In this document: piece after piece, positions 1 to 6,893 of the stretch | How the letters are laid out: each line of letters starts with the position of its first letter | Numbering within the stretch: position 1 is the stretch's first letter | Origin: Shimia isoporae | GTDB lineage: Bacteria > Pseudomonadota > Alphaproteobacteria > Rhodobacterales > Rhodobacteraceae | NCBI RefSeq assembly: GCF_004346865.1 | Contig: NZ_SMGR01000001.1 | Location: 434,001 to 498,000, forward strand | Reading direction: 5' to 3' | Length of the DNA: 64,000 bases | The notes under the pieces: model-generated | Told to the model about the DNA's origin: nothing | Seen by the model: the letters and a program-made list of their open reading frames with translations, nothing else | The model's database searches: none | Made by a program: the position numbers and the translations under genes

Positions 1-351
1 TTTGAAACGCTGACAATTGACGCGTCTTGTTTTCATCACCGGGAGCACGTCTTGGCTGCGTTTGCGTTGCTGAGAGAATATGAGTTCATCGATGCGGCAG
101 CGAAGTATGCCAAAGGCATTCGGGCAATCGCAGAACGCGCGGGCGCACACGACAAGTTCAATCTGACAATCACTTACGCTTTCATGAGTCTGATTGCAGA
201 ACGCATGGCGGGATTTGACGGCGACTTCCCTGCTTTCGTGCAGGCTTTTCCCGAGGTGCTGGACAAGAATGTTCTGAGCGGGCTTTACGACGGGGACCGG
301 CTTGGCAGTGAGCTGGCGAAACGCGTGTTTTTGATGCCGTCTGCCGCTTAA
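1..351 (+). CDS. Unknown protein, C-terminal part (5' end outside window)
   Basis: The reading frame is open from base 1 and continues through a TTG at 52, so the true start lies upstream of the window; the visible product is about 116 residues. It opens with Phe-Glu-Thr-Leu, has a His-His-Arg-Glu-His stretch near the visible start, and goes on with KFNLTITYAFMSLIAERM. This looks like a small helical family seen in proteobacteria with a conserved F-x-H-x-x-H motif and a conserved T-I-T segment, but I cannot name a function. It ends 38 bases before the ZIP permease on the same strand, so cotranscription is possible. Confidence concerns the coding call, not the role. Confidence 0.7.
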   Translation, partial: FETLTIDASCFHHREHVLAAFALLREYEFIDAAAKYAKGIRAIAERAGAHDKFNLTITYAFMSLIAERMAGFDGDFPAFVQAFPEVLDKNVLSGLYDGDRLGSELAKRVFLMPSAA

Positions 352-389
352 GGCTCGCGTGCTGACGTTGGCTGTCCTAGGTTCTCAGT

Positions 390-1103
390 ATGGATGCTTT
401 GACCTCAGCTTTGTTGTTGGCGCTGTTCGCGGGATTGGCGATGCCTTTGGGAGGCGTGCTGGCGCGGATTGAACACATCCGCAATGCAAGAGTTGAGGCG
501 CGGGTCGTCAAGAGTGTGACGGCATTTGGCGGTGGCGCCCTGTTGTCCGCGGTTGCTTTGGTGTTGGTGCCAAAAGGGGCCGAAGCCCTACCGGTGGTTC
601 TGGCGGTGCCATTGTTGGTCGGTGGCGGTCTGACCTTCTATCTCGTCGACAAGCTGCTGGCGCAGGCCGGAGGAAGTGGCGCGTTGCTATTGGCGATGCT
701 GCTGGACTTTCTGCCGGAAGCCATGGCGCTTGGTGCTTTGTTGGTGACCGAAGCGGCGACGGCCAAGTTGCTGGCCGCGATGATGTTTTTGCAAAACCTG
801 CCGGAAGGGTTTGGCGCGTTCCGGGACATCTGGGCGCATGGCAAGGTGCCGGGCTGGGTGGTGCTTGCGATCTTTGTCGGACTTGCGGGGCTTGGCCCGC
901 TGTGTGCGGCGCTTGGGTTCCATTTCCTGTCCAGCGATCCGGAAACGCTGGGGGCGATCATGATCTTTGCCGCAGGCGGCATTCTCTATCTGATCTTTCA
1001 GGACATCGCGCCGGAGGCCTATGAGAAAGGCACATGGTCGCCTGCGCTTGGGGCTGTGGCGGGCTTCGCGCTTGGTTTGGCGGGCGATATGGTGATCGGC
1101 TGA
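390..1103 (+). CDS. ZIP-family metal permease
   Basis: Predicted inner-membrane divalent metal transporter of the ZIP type, 237 residues. The sequence is a run of hydrophobic helices (about eight). Two family signatures are visible: LLDFLPEAMALGA in the middle helix and FLQNLPEGFGAFRD in the next, the paired helix IV/V motifs that carry metal-binding residues, with Glu replacing the more usual His in the first. The length matches short bacterial ZIP proteins. The metal cannot be told from sequence. It is followed by a convergent HxlR regulator only three bases away, so the two genes share a tail-to-tail junction without a visible terminator. Confidence 0.8.
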   Translation: MDALTSALLLALFAGLAMPLGGVLARIEHIRNARVEARVVKSVTAFGGGALLSAVALVLVPKGAEALPVVLAVPLLVGGGLTFYLVDKLLAQAGGSGALLLAMLLDFLPEAMALGALLVTEAATAKLLAAMMFLQNLPEGFGAFRDIWAHGKVPGWVVLAIFVGLAGLGPLCAALGFHFLSSDPETLGAIMIFAAGGILYLIFQDIAPEAYEKGTWSPALGAVAGFALGLAGDMVIG

Positions 1104-1106
1104 GGC

Positions 1107-1484
1107 TTATTTTGCGGTGCGTTCGGCGTAGTCGATGCGCGCTGCATAAACGTCTTCGCGTCGCGTGAGGGCCCAGTTCACCAAAGGTTTGTAGCGGGCC
1201 ACAAACTCCGCGCCGATATCGGTCAACTCGTAGTGAACTTCGATCGGCGGGCCGGGTTCCACGCGGCGGGTGATATACCCGTCAGCCTCCAGAGAGCGCA
1301 GGTTTTCCGTCAGTACGCGCTGGGTGATGTCACCCAGAATGCGTTTGATTGCAGAGAAACGCTGTGGACCGTGTTCCAGAACCAGCAGGATCAGCGAGCT
1401 CCATTTGCCCATGACGTTGGCCAGCACCGAGCGGATCGGGCAGGTGGCTTTGTCGTTGTCGGTCTTGGCGGTCAGCGCGGTCAT
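1107..1484 (-). CDS. HxlR-family transcriptional regulator
   Basis: Winged-helix DNA-binding protein of 125 residues. The HxlR pattern is clear: CPIRSVLANVMGKWSSLILL at residues 15-34 with the conserved Cys, then an HTH around QRFSAIKRILGDITQRVLTE and a wing ending in VHYELTDIGAEF. HxlR proteins bind as dimers to short palindromes and often sense electrophiles or oxidants through the N-terminal Cys. It is divergent from the tandem SnoaL-like gene at 1609, and the space between holds two dyads and an extra half site (see 1503-1575), so it probably controls that gene and itself. The ligand is unknown. Confidence 0.88.
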   Translation of the reverse strand: MTALTAKTDNDKATCPIRSVLANVMGKWSSLILLVLEHGPQRFSAIKRILGDITQRVLTENLRSLEADGYITRRVEPGPPIEVHYELTDIGAEFVARYKPLVNWALTRREDVYAARIDYAERTAK

Positions 1485-1502
1485 GGTGGTTCCTTTCAGG
1501 AT

Positions 1503-1575
1503 ACCTGGTTGTGTGTGGCGTCGTTGGTGTCAAATTAGTGCGTAATTGACACTAGGTGCGAAAACAATACCTAGT
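1503..1575. promoter_or_regulatory. Candidate HxlR operators between divergent genes
   Basis: Two inverted repeats are visible. The first is GTGTCAAATTA at 1527-1537 against TAATTGACAC at 1543-1552, an almost perfect dyad with one extra base in the left arm. The second is ACTAGGT at 1551-1557 against ACCTAGT at 1569-1575, a perfect 7-base dyad with an 11-base spacer. A related half site ACCTGGT sits at 1503-1509. The placement between hxlR and the gene it faces makes these the likely regulator-binding sites. Which dyad is the operator is inference. Confidence 0.55.
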
Positions 1576-1608
1576 TCGGCAGAGTTTGCAAAAAGAGAGG
1601 GAAAACTC

Positions 1609-2385
1609 ATGTCCGCGAAGGAAATTGTCATCCAGTTGGCCACTGCCTTGTTCTCAAGCTTTGACCCCGAGGCGGCGACAGCATTGCTCGATCCGGGTTA
1701 TATCCAGCACAATCCGGCGGTGCCTACGGGGGCGGCGGCGATTGTCGGTTTTGTGCCGGCGCTGGAACAGAGCGGGTTTCAGGCGGAAACGCATCGGGTG
1801 ATTGCAGAGGGTGATCTGGTTGTGCTGCATTCCACGTTCAGCAATGCACAAATCATCGGCGCCGACACGGTGATTGCGTTTGACGTGTTTCGCGTGAAGG
1901 ACGGCAAGGTCGTGGAACACTGGGACAACCTGCAACCGGCGGTGCCTGCAGCTCAGACAGCCAACGGCAATTCGATGGTGGATGGCGCTGTCGAGATTAT
2001 GGATCTGGAGAAGACGGCGCAGAACAAGGCGTTGGTGCAGGGCATGCTGAGCGACGTGTTCATGGGCGGCAAAGTCGACAAGATTGCGGACTACATCTCT
2101 GCCGAGACTTATGTGCAGCACAATCCGCAAATTGGAAACGGACTTGAGGGGCTGGGCGCCGCGATTGCGCAGTTGAGCGCGGCGGGGCAGATGTTCACTT
2201 ATGACACGGTGCATATGGTCGTGGCCGAAGGCAACTTTGTCTTTGCAGCCTCGGAAGGATCGATGGGGGGCGTGCCGATGGCGTTCTTCGACCTGTTCCG
2301 CGTTGAAGACGGCAAGATTGTCGAACACTGGGATGTGGTTTCAGACATCCCTGCGGAAATGGCGCACGAGAACGGCAAATTCTGA
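1609..2385 (+). CDS. Tandem SnoaL-like / NTF2-fold protein
   Basis: 258 residues made of two copies of an NTF2-like alpha+beta barrel of the SnoaL type. Each copy has a YIQHNP or YVQHNP segment (residues about 30 and 167) and ends in the F-D-x-F-R-V-x-D-G-K-I/V-V-E-H-W-D signature, seen near residues 85-105 and again near 227-245. The family includes polyketide cyclases and many proteins of unknown small-molecule role. I chose ATG 1609 rather than an upstream ATG at 1546 because GAGAGGGAA lies just before it and the upstream extension would run through the regulator dyads. Probably under the divergent HxlR regulator. Confidence 0.75.
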   Translation: MSAKEIVIQLATALFSSFDPEAATALLDPGYIQHNPAVPTGAAAIVGFVPALEQSGFQAETHRVIAEGDLVVLHSTFSNAQIIGADTVIAFDVFRVKDGKVVEHWDNLQPAVPAAQTANGNSMVDGAVEIMDLEKTAQNKALVQGMLSDVFMGGKVDKIADYISAETYVQHNPQIGNGLEGLGAAIAQLSAAGQMFTYDTVHMVVAEGNFVFAASEGSMGGVPMAFFDLFRVEDGKIVEHWDVVSDIPAEMAHENGKF

Positions 2386-2415
2386 GCCTGCGTCGGTCAG
2401 GTTGAAAGCGGGTTG

Positions 2416-2445
2416 AAAGGCCGCCCAGTGATTGGGCGGCCTTTT
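2416..2445. terminator. Bidirectional rho-independent terminator
   Basis: Perfect 9-bp stem GGCCGCCCA (2419-2427) with TGGGCGGCC (2433-2441), flanked by AAA on the left and TTTT on the right. It lies between the convergent SnoaL-like gene and the GST gene and can serve both. Confidence 0.9.
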
Positions 2446-2449
2446 GCAT

Positions 2450-3160
2450 TCAGCCGCAGCACCCGCCGCCGGAGGCTTTCGCCGGTTGGCAGGGAGATTG
2501 ATTGCGGTTCGCACCGCGTCCGAGCCATGTTGCGTCGCTCAGGTAGAAATTGCTGAACCTGTCCAGGAATTCAGCCGCGACAGATTTTTGGGGAATGCCG
2601 GTTTCCATCAAGGCCTGTTGCCAGCGCTTCACTTTGGGAAACTCTGCCAGCATGTCGTGGCCGGAATGCTGTTCCACGATGTGCGCGCGGTGCAGGAGCA
2701 CCAACCATGCGATATCCACGTTGCCGAGGGTGTCTCCTCCGAAAAACGGTCCATCACCCAACTGGGCCTCGGCTCTGGCGAAGGCGGCGGTGAGTTTGCG
2801 ACTGCGCTCTCCAAAGGTCGCGGGGTCTTTGGAAGACATTGTCCCGCACTGTACGAGATAGTGTTTGGAGGCTTGGTAAGACCATGCGCGGTTCAGGGCA
2901 CGATCCTCCGGGGTGAGGGCCGCTTGCAACGGAGCGGAGATTTCGTCGATGTATTCCACGATGGCATCACTTTCGAAGAGCGCGGTGCCGCTGTCGGTGA
3001 CGAGCATGGGCACCTGCCCGGTGGGGGACAGGTCGAGAAACCACTGTGGCTTGTCTGCAAGCGAGATGAATTCGATTTCATAGGGCATCTGTTTGGCTTC
3101 GAGCAGCGCGGTGACGCGTTGCACGAAGGGGCAGATGGTAAAGCTGACGATCTTGATCAT
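2450..3160 (-). CDS. Glutathione S-transferase family protein
   Basis: 236 residues from ATG 3160, which has AAAGGACG just upstream; an ATG nine codons earlier (3187) lacks a good site. The N-terminal thioredoxin-like domain begins MIKIVSFTICPFVQRVTA with a CPF motif where omega or beta class GSTs carry a catalytic Cys. A conserved SPTGQVPMLV segment with the cis-Pro (about residue 54) and ESDAIVEYIDE follow, then an all-helical C-terminal domain. The tail is unusual, ending in Gly-Gly-Gly-Cys-Cys-Gly. It lies 78 bases downstream of the ECF sigma gene on the same strand, so it may be cotranscribed. Substrate unknown. Confidence 0.85.
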   Translation of the reverse strand: MIKIVSFTICPFVQRVTALLEAKQMPYEIEFISLADKPQWFLDLSPTGQVPMLVTDSGTALFESDAIVEYIDEISAPLQAALTPEDRALNRAWSYQASKHYLVQCGTMSSKDPATFGERSRKLTAAFARAEAQLGDGPFFGGDTLGNVDIAWLVLLHRAHIVEQHSGHDMLAEFPKVKRWQQALMETGIPQKSVAAEFLDRFSNFYLSDATWLGRGANRNQSPCQPAKASGGGCCG

Positions 3161-3238
3161 TTGAGGCGTCCTTTTGATGTCTTTCACAGGGTAAGACGGG
3201 GGACGCGGGAAAAAGACGACAGGAATTTCAAACTTTTT

Positions 3239-3796
3239 TCAGCATTTGCGGCAACCGTTTGATTTCAATTCCATTTCGGAAAGGTTGCCACGGGTGTCCA
3301 TCGTGAATTTGCAGCAGGCATCGAACAGCGTTCGCAAGTCCGCGCGGGCCCTGGTGACGCGGGATTTCAGGGTGGAATAGGGGATGTCCTGCGCAGACGC
3401 GTAGTCGCGTTGTGACACGCCGTTAAGGTCAATTGCGGTCAGGAGCGCAGCAGCGTCGTCAGGCAGAGCCTTGATGAACGGTGCAACGCAGGCCTCCAGA
3501 TCGTGGCGCAGGACAGGGTCGTCCTGTGCGTACCAGAGTTCGTCGGCCTGTGGGGCTGCGCGGCCGGCGCGGCGATAATGATCGATGATCGCGCGATTTG
3601 CGGTCTGGAAAAGCCACGGTTTGAGTTTTGTCTCGTCGTGCAGGTTTGGCAGCCCTGTGAACACCTTGATTGAGATATCCTGCAACAGATCGTCGACGTC
3701 GTCCGGATTTGACACGCGGGCGCGCAGAAAGGCCTTGAGCCGGTCGCGGTAGGCAGACCAGACGGCAGTGAGATCAGGCGTGGTGCTCATGGGCAA
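3239..3796 (-). CDS. ECF sigma factor, SigZ-like, with Cys-rich tail
   Basis: 185 residues (a second ATG lies two codons in, at 3790). Region 2 is visible as DDVDDLLQDISIKVF followed by KPWLFQTANRAIIDHYRR, and region 4 as GVSQRDYASAQDIPYSTLKS with its HTH. The C-terminal extension after region 4 has a CC pair, a DTRGNLSEME stretch and ends in C-R-K-C; this Cys-rich tail is characteristic of the SigZ-type ECF group. No anti-sigma gene is adjacent, in line with that group, where the tail itself may be the sensor. The GST downstream is a plausible target. Function in redox or metal sensing is inference. Confidence 0.85.
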   Translation of the reverse strand: MPMSTTPDLTAVWSAYRDRLKAFLRARVSNPDDVDDLLQDISIKVFTGLPNLHDETKLKPWLFQTANRAIIDHYRRAGRAAPQADELWYAQDDPVLRHDLEACVAPFIKALPDDAAALLTAIDLNGVSQRDYASAQDIPYSTLKSRVTRARADLRTLFDACCKFTMDTRGNLSEMELKSNGCRKC

Positions 3797-3893
3797 TAGG
3801 AATGGGGAGTGTTTGGCGCGGAATCAAGGGCGAAGCCCACCGGGTCGCGTGTGACCTGCCTCAACGGGCGCGCATCTCGACGATATTCTCTGT

Positions 3894-3925
3894 GAAAAAA
3901 ACGCGCACCCAGGGTTGGGCGTGCC
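3894..3925 (-). terminator. Second terminator downstream of leuA
   Basis: On the minus strand a hairpin with arms GCACGCCCA and TGGGTGCGC (one mismatch, one G-T pair) is followed by CG and then seven T residues. It lies about 50 bases beyond the first leuA terminator and upstream of the sigma gene, insulating it. Confidence 0.6.
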
Positions 3926-3942
3926 CTTTAACGGGGCAAAAG

Positions 3943-3968
3943 AAAAGGCCGCCCGGAGGCGGCCTTTT
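3943..3968. terminator. Terminator of leuA
   Basis: Perfect stem GGCCGCC (3947-3953) and GGCGGCC (3958-3964) with a four-base loop, flanked by AAAA and TTTT, seven bases from the leuA stop codon. Confidence 0.88.
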
Positions 3969-3974
3969 GTCGAT

Positions 3975-5540
3975 TCAGGCGAGATCCTTGTAGGAAATCT
4001 CTTTGGCGTCAGCCCCTTCGCCGACCTTGCCGCGACGCACGATCAGGCGGTTGAGCGCATGGATGTAGGCTTTGGCAGATGCCACAACCGTGTCGGTGTT
4101 GGCCGATTGGCCGGTGGCGATGATGCCATCCTCTTCGAGACGTACAGACACTGTGGCCTGCGCATCGGTGCCTTCGGTCACGGCGCTCACCTGATAGAGT
4201 TCCAGATGCGCGGCATTCGGATAATTCATCCGGATTGCCTTGAAGGTGGCGTCCACGGGGCCGTCGCCTTCGCTGACCGCAGTAACGTCTTTGCCATCGA
4301 TCTCCATTTCGACTGTGGCTTCGGCAGGGCCGCCGGTGCCGCAGGTTACTTTCATGCTGACAAGTTGGAGATGGTCGTCCTCATCCTCGCCGTCTCCGAC
4401 GCGCACAAGGGCGACGATGTCGTCGTCAAAGACCTCTTTCTTACGGTCGGCCAGCTCCTTGAAACGCACAAAGATGTCCTTGAGCTGGTTGTCGCCCACT
4501 TCAAAGCCGAGCTGCTCGAGCTTGTCGCGCAGCGCGGCGCGGCCTGAGTGTTTGCCGAGCGGCAGGGATGTGCCGGCAAGTCCTACATCTTCGGGACGCA
4601 TGATCTCGAAGGTTTCCTTGTTCTTGAGCATACCGTCCTGATGGATGCCGCTTTCATGCGCAAAGGCGTTCTTGCCGACGATGGCTTTGTTGAACTGGAC
4701 GGGGAAGCCCGACACCGTTGCCACGCGACGGGAGATGTTCATCAGCTTTTTGGTGTCGATGCCGGTGGTCCACGGCATGATGTCGTTGCGCACCTTGAGC
4801 GCCATGACGACTTCTTCGAGTGCGGTGTTGCCGGCGCGCTCGCCAAGGCCGTTGATCGTGCATTCGATCTGACGTGCGCCACCTGCCACCGCGGCCAGAG
4901 AGTTGGCTGTCGCCATGCCGAGGTCGTTGTGGCAATGGGTGGCGAAGATCACCTCATCTGCGCCCGGAACGGTTTCGATCAGCTTTTTGATCAGATCGGC
5001 GCTTTCCATCGGGGCGGTGTAGCCAACCGTGTCGGGGATGTTGATCGTGCTGGCACCGGCCTTGATGGCGATTTCAATCACGCGGCAGAGATAGTCCCAT
5101 TCGGTGCGGGTGGCGTCCATCGGAGACCACTGCACGTTGTCACAGAGGTTACGGGCATGTGTCACCGTCTCGTGAATTTTGTCTGCCATCTCGTCCATAG
5201 TCAGGTTTGGAATGGCGCGGTGCAGCGGTGAGGTGCCGATGAACGTGTGAATGCGGTTCTGTTCCGCATGCTTGACGGCTTCCCAGCAGCGGTCGATGTC
5301 AGCGAAATTGGCGCGTGCCAGACCACAGATACGGGAATTCTTGGAGCGCTGTGCGATTTCGGAAACGGCAGCAAAGTCGCCTTCCGACGCGATCGGGAAG
5401 CCAGCTTCGATGATGTCGACACCCATATCGTCGAGCATCTCGGCGATTTCGAGTTTCTCGTCGTGAGTCATGGTCGCGCCGGGACTTTGCTCGCCGTCAC
5501 GGAGGGTGGTGTCAAAAATAACTACGCGGTCTTGTGTCAT
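3975..5540 (-). CDS. leuA: 2-isopropylmalate synthase
   Basis: Condenses acetyl-CoA with 2-oxoisovalerate, the first committed step of leucine synthesis. The 521-residue length is that of long-form LeuA. The TIM-barrel catalytic domain starts with VVIFDTTLRDGEQSPG (metal-binding Asp, Arg and Glu); GFPIASEGDFAAV, THCHNDLGMATANSLAA (His-x-His metal ligands) and NGLGERAGN follow. HESGIHQDGMLKN marks the linker, and the C-terminal part from about residue 400 is the regulatory domain that gives leucine feedback inhibition. It begins 12 bases after the cupin stop codon, so the pair is almost certainly one transcript, preceded by a leader with Leu codons at 5989-6075. Confidence 0.97.
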   Translation of the reverse strand: MTQDRVVIFDTTLRDGEQSPGATMTHDEKLEIAEMLDDMGVDIIEAGFPIASEGDFAAVSEIAQRSKNSRICGLARANFADIDRCWEAVKHAEQNRIHTFIGTSPLHRAIPNLTMDEMADKIHETVTHARNLCDNVQWSPMDATRTEWDYLCRVIEIAIKAGASTINIPDTVGYTAPMESADLIKKLIETVPGADEVIFATHCHNDLGMATANSLAAVAGGARQIECTINGLGERAGNTALEEVVMALKVRNDIMPWTTGIDTKKLMNISRRVATVSGFPVQFNKAIVGKNAFAHESGIHQDGMLKNKETFEIMRPEDVGLAGTSLPLGKHSGRAALRDKLEQLGFEVGDNQLKDIFVRFKELADRKKEVFDDDIVALVRVGDGEDEDDHLQLVSMKVTCGTGGPAEATVEMEIDGKDVTAVSEGDGPVDATFKAIRMNYPNAAHLELYQVSAVTEGTDAQATVSVRLEEDGIIATGQSANTDTVVASAKAYIHALNRLIVRRGKVGEGADAKEISYKDLA

Positions 5541-5552
5541 TGTTTTTTCCTG

Positions 5553-5909
5553 TCAGATATGCGGTTTCGGGGCGGGCGCATGGCCGCTATCCCCTGTGTT
5601 TGCTTCGCCCTTTGGCTCAATCAGAAGCACCTTGGCTTCGGTCTCCGCGCGGGGGCGGTGGATTTGGCCTTGAGGCACGATCAATAGTTCGCCCGGCCCA
5701 AAGGTGACGGACGGGGCGTTGTCGTATTCCATGGTCACAGAGCCGTCGATCACCAGAAAAAAGTCATCTGTGTTGTCGTGCTTGTGAAACGGAAATTCAC
5801 CCTGAAATTTTACAACCATCACGTCGTTGTCGTTGTAGCTGGCAACGACATGGGGGTCCCAATGCGAGGAAAACTGCGAAAGTTTCTCCGATAGATTTAT
5901 TTTGTGCAT
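5553..5909 (-). CDS. Small cupin protein in the leuA operon
   Basis: 118 residues forming one cupin barrel: FPFHKHDNTDDFFLVIDG carries the His-x-His...Glu-type metal-binding motif 1 (here with Asp residues in the following positions), and FGPGELLIVPQGQIHRP is motif 2 with its His. Such proteins bind a metal and can be dioxygenases, isomerases or small sensors; I cannot assign a substrate. The ribosome binding site is GATTAGGA, 9 bases before ATG 5909. That same octamer is complementary to the Leu-codon part of the leader peptide upstream. Position between the leucine leader and leuA suggests it is made when leucine is short. Confidence 0.85.
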   Translation of the reverse strand: MHKINLSEKLSQFSSHWDPHVVASYNDNDVMVVKFQGEFPFHKHDNTDDFFLVIDGSVTMEYDNAPSVTFGPGELLIVPQGQIHRPRAETEAKVLLIEPKGEANTGDSGHAPAPKPHI

Positions 5910-5997
5910 GATGTGGTTCCTAATCTCGGTTCGCGGAAGTGCGGCGCGTAATCATGTCCTCTGAGCACGCGCGCCGGAGAGGCCGCGCTCAGAGGCG
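5910..5997 (-). promoter_or_regulatory. Leucine attenuator RNA: hairpin and RBS-sequestering pairing
   Basis: On the minus strand the leader stop codon lies in the left arm of a strong hairpin: CCTCTGAGC pairs perfectly with GCTCAGAGG (plus-strand 5987-5995 and 5958-5966), with further GC pairs inside. No T-run follows, so it does not look like a normal rho-independent terminator. A second pairing is possible between TCCTAATC in the Leu codons (plus 5998-6005) and GATTAGGA at the cupin ribosome binding site (plus 5918-5925), eight contiguous bases. GGCGCG in the hairpin can also pair with CGCGCC at about 5942-5947. Mutually exclusive folds and Leu codons together suggest attenuation, perhaps translational. 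Confidence 0.6.
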
Positions 5998-6075
5998 GAT
6001 TAGGAGTAGGTCAATGCCACGCGCAAACGGCGCCGGTAGGCGCTCGGTCAGTGCGATATGTGTGGTTTTGATCAT
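5989..6075 (-). CDS. Leucine leader peptide (LeuL-like), 28 aa
   Basis: Short frame ATG 6075 to TGA 5989, product 28 residues, ending IDLLLIRL with codons CTA-CTC-CTA-ATC-CGC-CTC directly before the stop. Six of 28 residues are Leu and four of these are in the last six positions; rare CTA codons are used. No Shine-Dalgarno is seen, but TATAAA at 6084-6089 on the minus strand ends eight bases before the ATG, so the transcript probably begins at or very near the start codon, like leaderless trpL peptides known in alphaproteobacteria. It lies 80 bases before the cupin-leuA operon and its stop codon is inside the attenuator hairpin. Assignment as a leucine attenuator is inference from this layout. 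Confidence 0.68.
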   Translation of the reverse strand: MIKTTHIALTERLPAPFARGIDLLLIRL

Positions 6076-6083
6076 GGGCGGGA

Positions 6084-6089
6084 TTTATA
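6084..6089 (-). promoter_or_regulatory. -10 element for the leucine leader transcript
   Basis: TATAAA on the minus strand (plus-strand TTTATA). Distance to the leader ATG fits a start of transcription within about three bases of the ATG. A convincing -35 hexamer is not visible. Confidence 0.5.
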
Positions 6090-6233
6090 CATGCCGTTTG
6101 GTAAATGGGAAGGGGAATTTTGCGCAGGCTGGTTTGGGCCGCGAAAGTTGGCCGGTCCCGCGTGGTTGTCGTACCTAACGGACGATCCGATGGGACCGCC
6201 CATGCGTATCTGACAGACAGCGGGGAGGTCGGA

Positions 6234-6893
6234 ATGCGGGCATTGGTGATTGGAGACAGTGGCGGGATTGGCGGTGCGGTGGCAGAGGTTTTGCACGCGC
6301 GCGGCGCCGATGTTGTCGGCCTTTCGCGGGCGCGAACCGGCTTCGACCTGTTAAGTCCGGACGCAGCTGAGGAACAAATTGCGGCGCTTGATGATGTCTT
6401 CGACCTCATATTCGTGGCGACAGGTGCATTGGTCAGCACGCGGGAACGGCCGGAAAAGTCGCTGAAAGAGGTTTCCGCGGCGGAACTCGCGGAACAGTTT
6501 GCGATCAATGCCATCGGACCGGCGCTTGTATTGCGCCACGCGCCGAGGTTGCTGGCACGCGCCCAGCGTGGCGTTTTCGCAGTGCTGTCGGCACGGGTTG
6601 GGTCGATTGGCGATAATCGCGCGGGGGGGTGGTATTCCTATCGGGCCAGTAAGGCGGCGCTAAATCAGATCGTGCACACAGGGGCGATAGAATTGGCGCG
6701 GACGCACAAGCAGGCGGTCTGTGTCGCGCTGCATCCGGGCACGGTGGAAACATCCTTTACCGCTGGTTTTTCGGGTCGGGAGAAGCTCTCGGCGGAGGAA
6801 AGTGCGACGCGATTGCTTGATGTGCTGAACGGGTTGGACGCGGGCGATACCGGCGGGTTCTTTGATTATTCAGGCGCACCCGTCGTTTGGTGA
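6234..6893 (+). CDS. Short-chain dehydrogenase/reductase (C-factor type)
   Basis: 219 residues. Rossmann fold starts MRALVIGDSGGIGGAVAEVL with a glycine-rich GDSGGIGG nucleotide loop; the catalytic Tyr-x-x-x-Lys is in WYSYRASKAALNQ (about residues 138-150) and a Ser precedes it in the AVLSARVGSIGDN strand. The C-terminus has LHPGTVETSFT. The size and motifs resemble CsgA/C-factor-like SDRs. ATG 6234 has GGGGAGG at a good distance; the longer upstream frame runs into the leuA leader region and lacks support. The 3' end overlaps the convergent flavoprotein gene by 24 bases. Confidence 0.85.
   Translation: MRALVIGDSGGIGGAVAEVLHARGADVVGLSRARTGFDLLSPDAAEEQIAALDDVFDLIFVATGALVSTRERPEKSLKEVSAAELAEQFAINAIGPALVLRHAPRLLARAQRGVFAVLSARVGSIGDNRAGGWYSYRASKAALNQIVHTGAIELARTHKQAVCVALHPGTVETSFTAGFSGREKLSAEESATRLLDVLNGLDAGDTGGFFDYSGAPVVW

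Noticed and set aside
3802-3993. 63-codon frame on the plus strand after the sigma gene
   Set aside because: It reads through both leuA terminator hairpins and has no ribosome binding site.
5939-6178. 79-codon plus-strand frame over the leucine leader
   Set aside because: Arg-rich translation typical of a shadow; the minus-strand leader and hairpin explain the region better.
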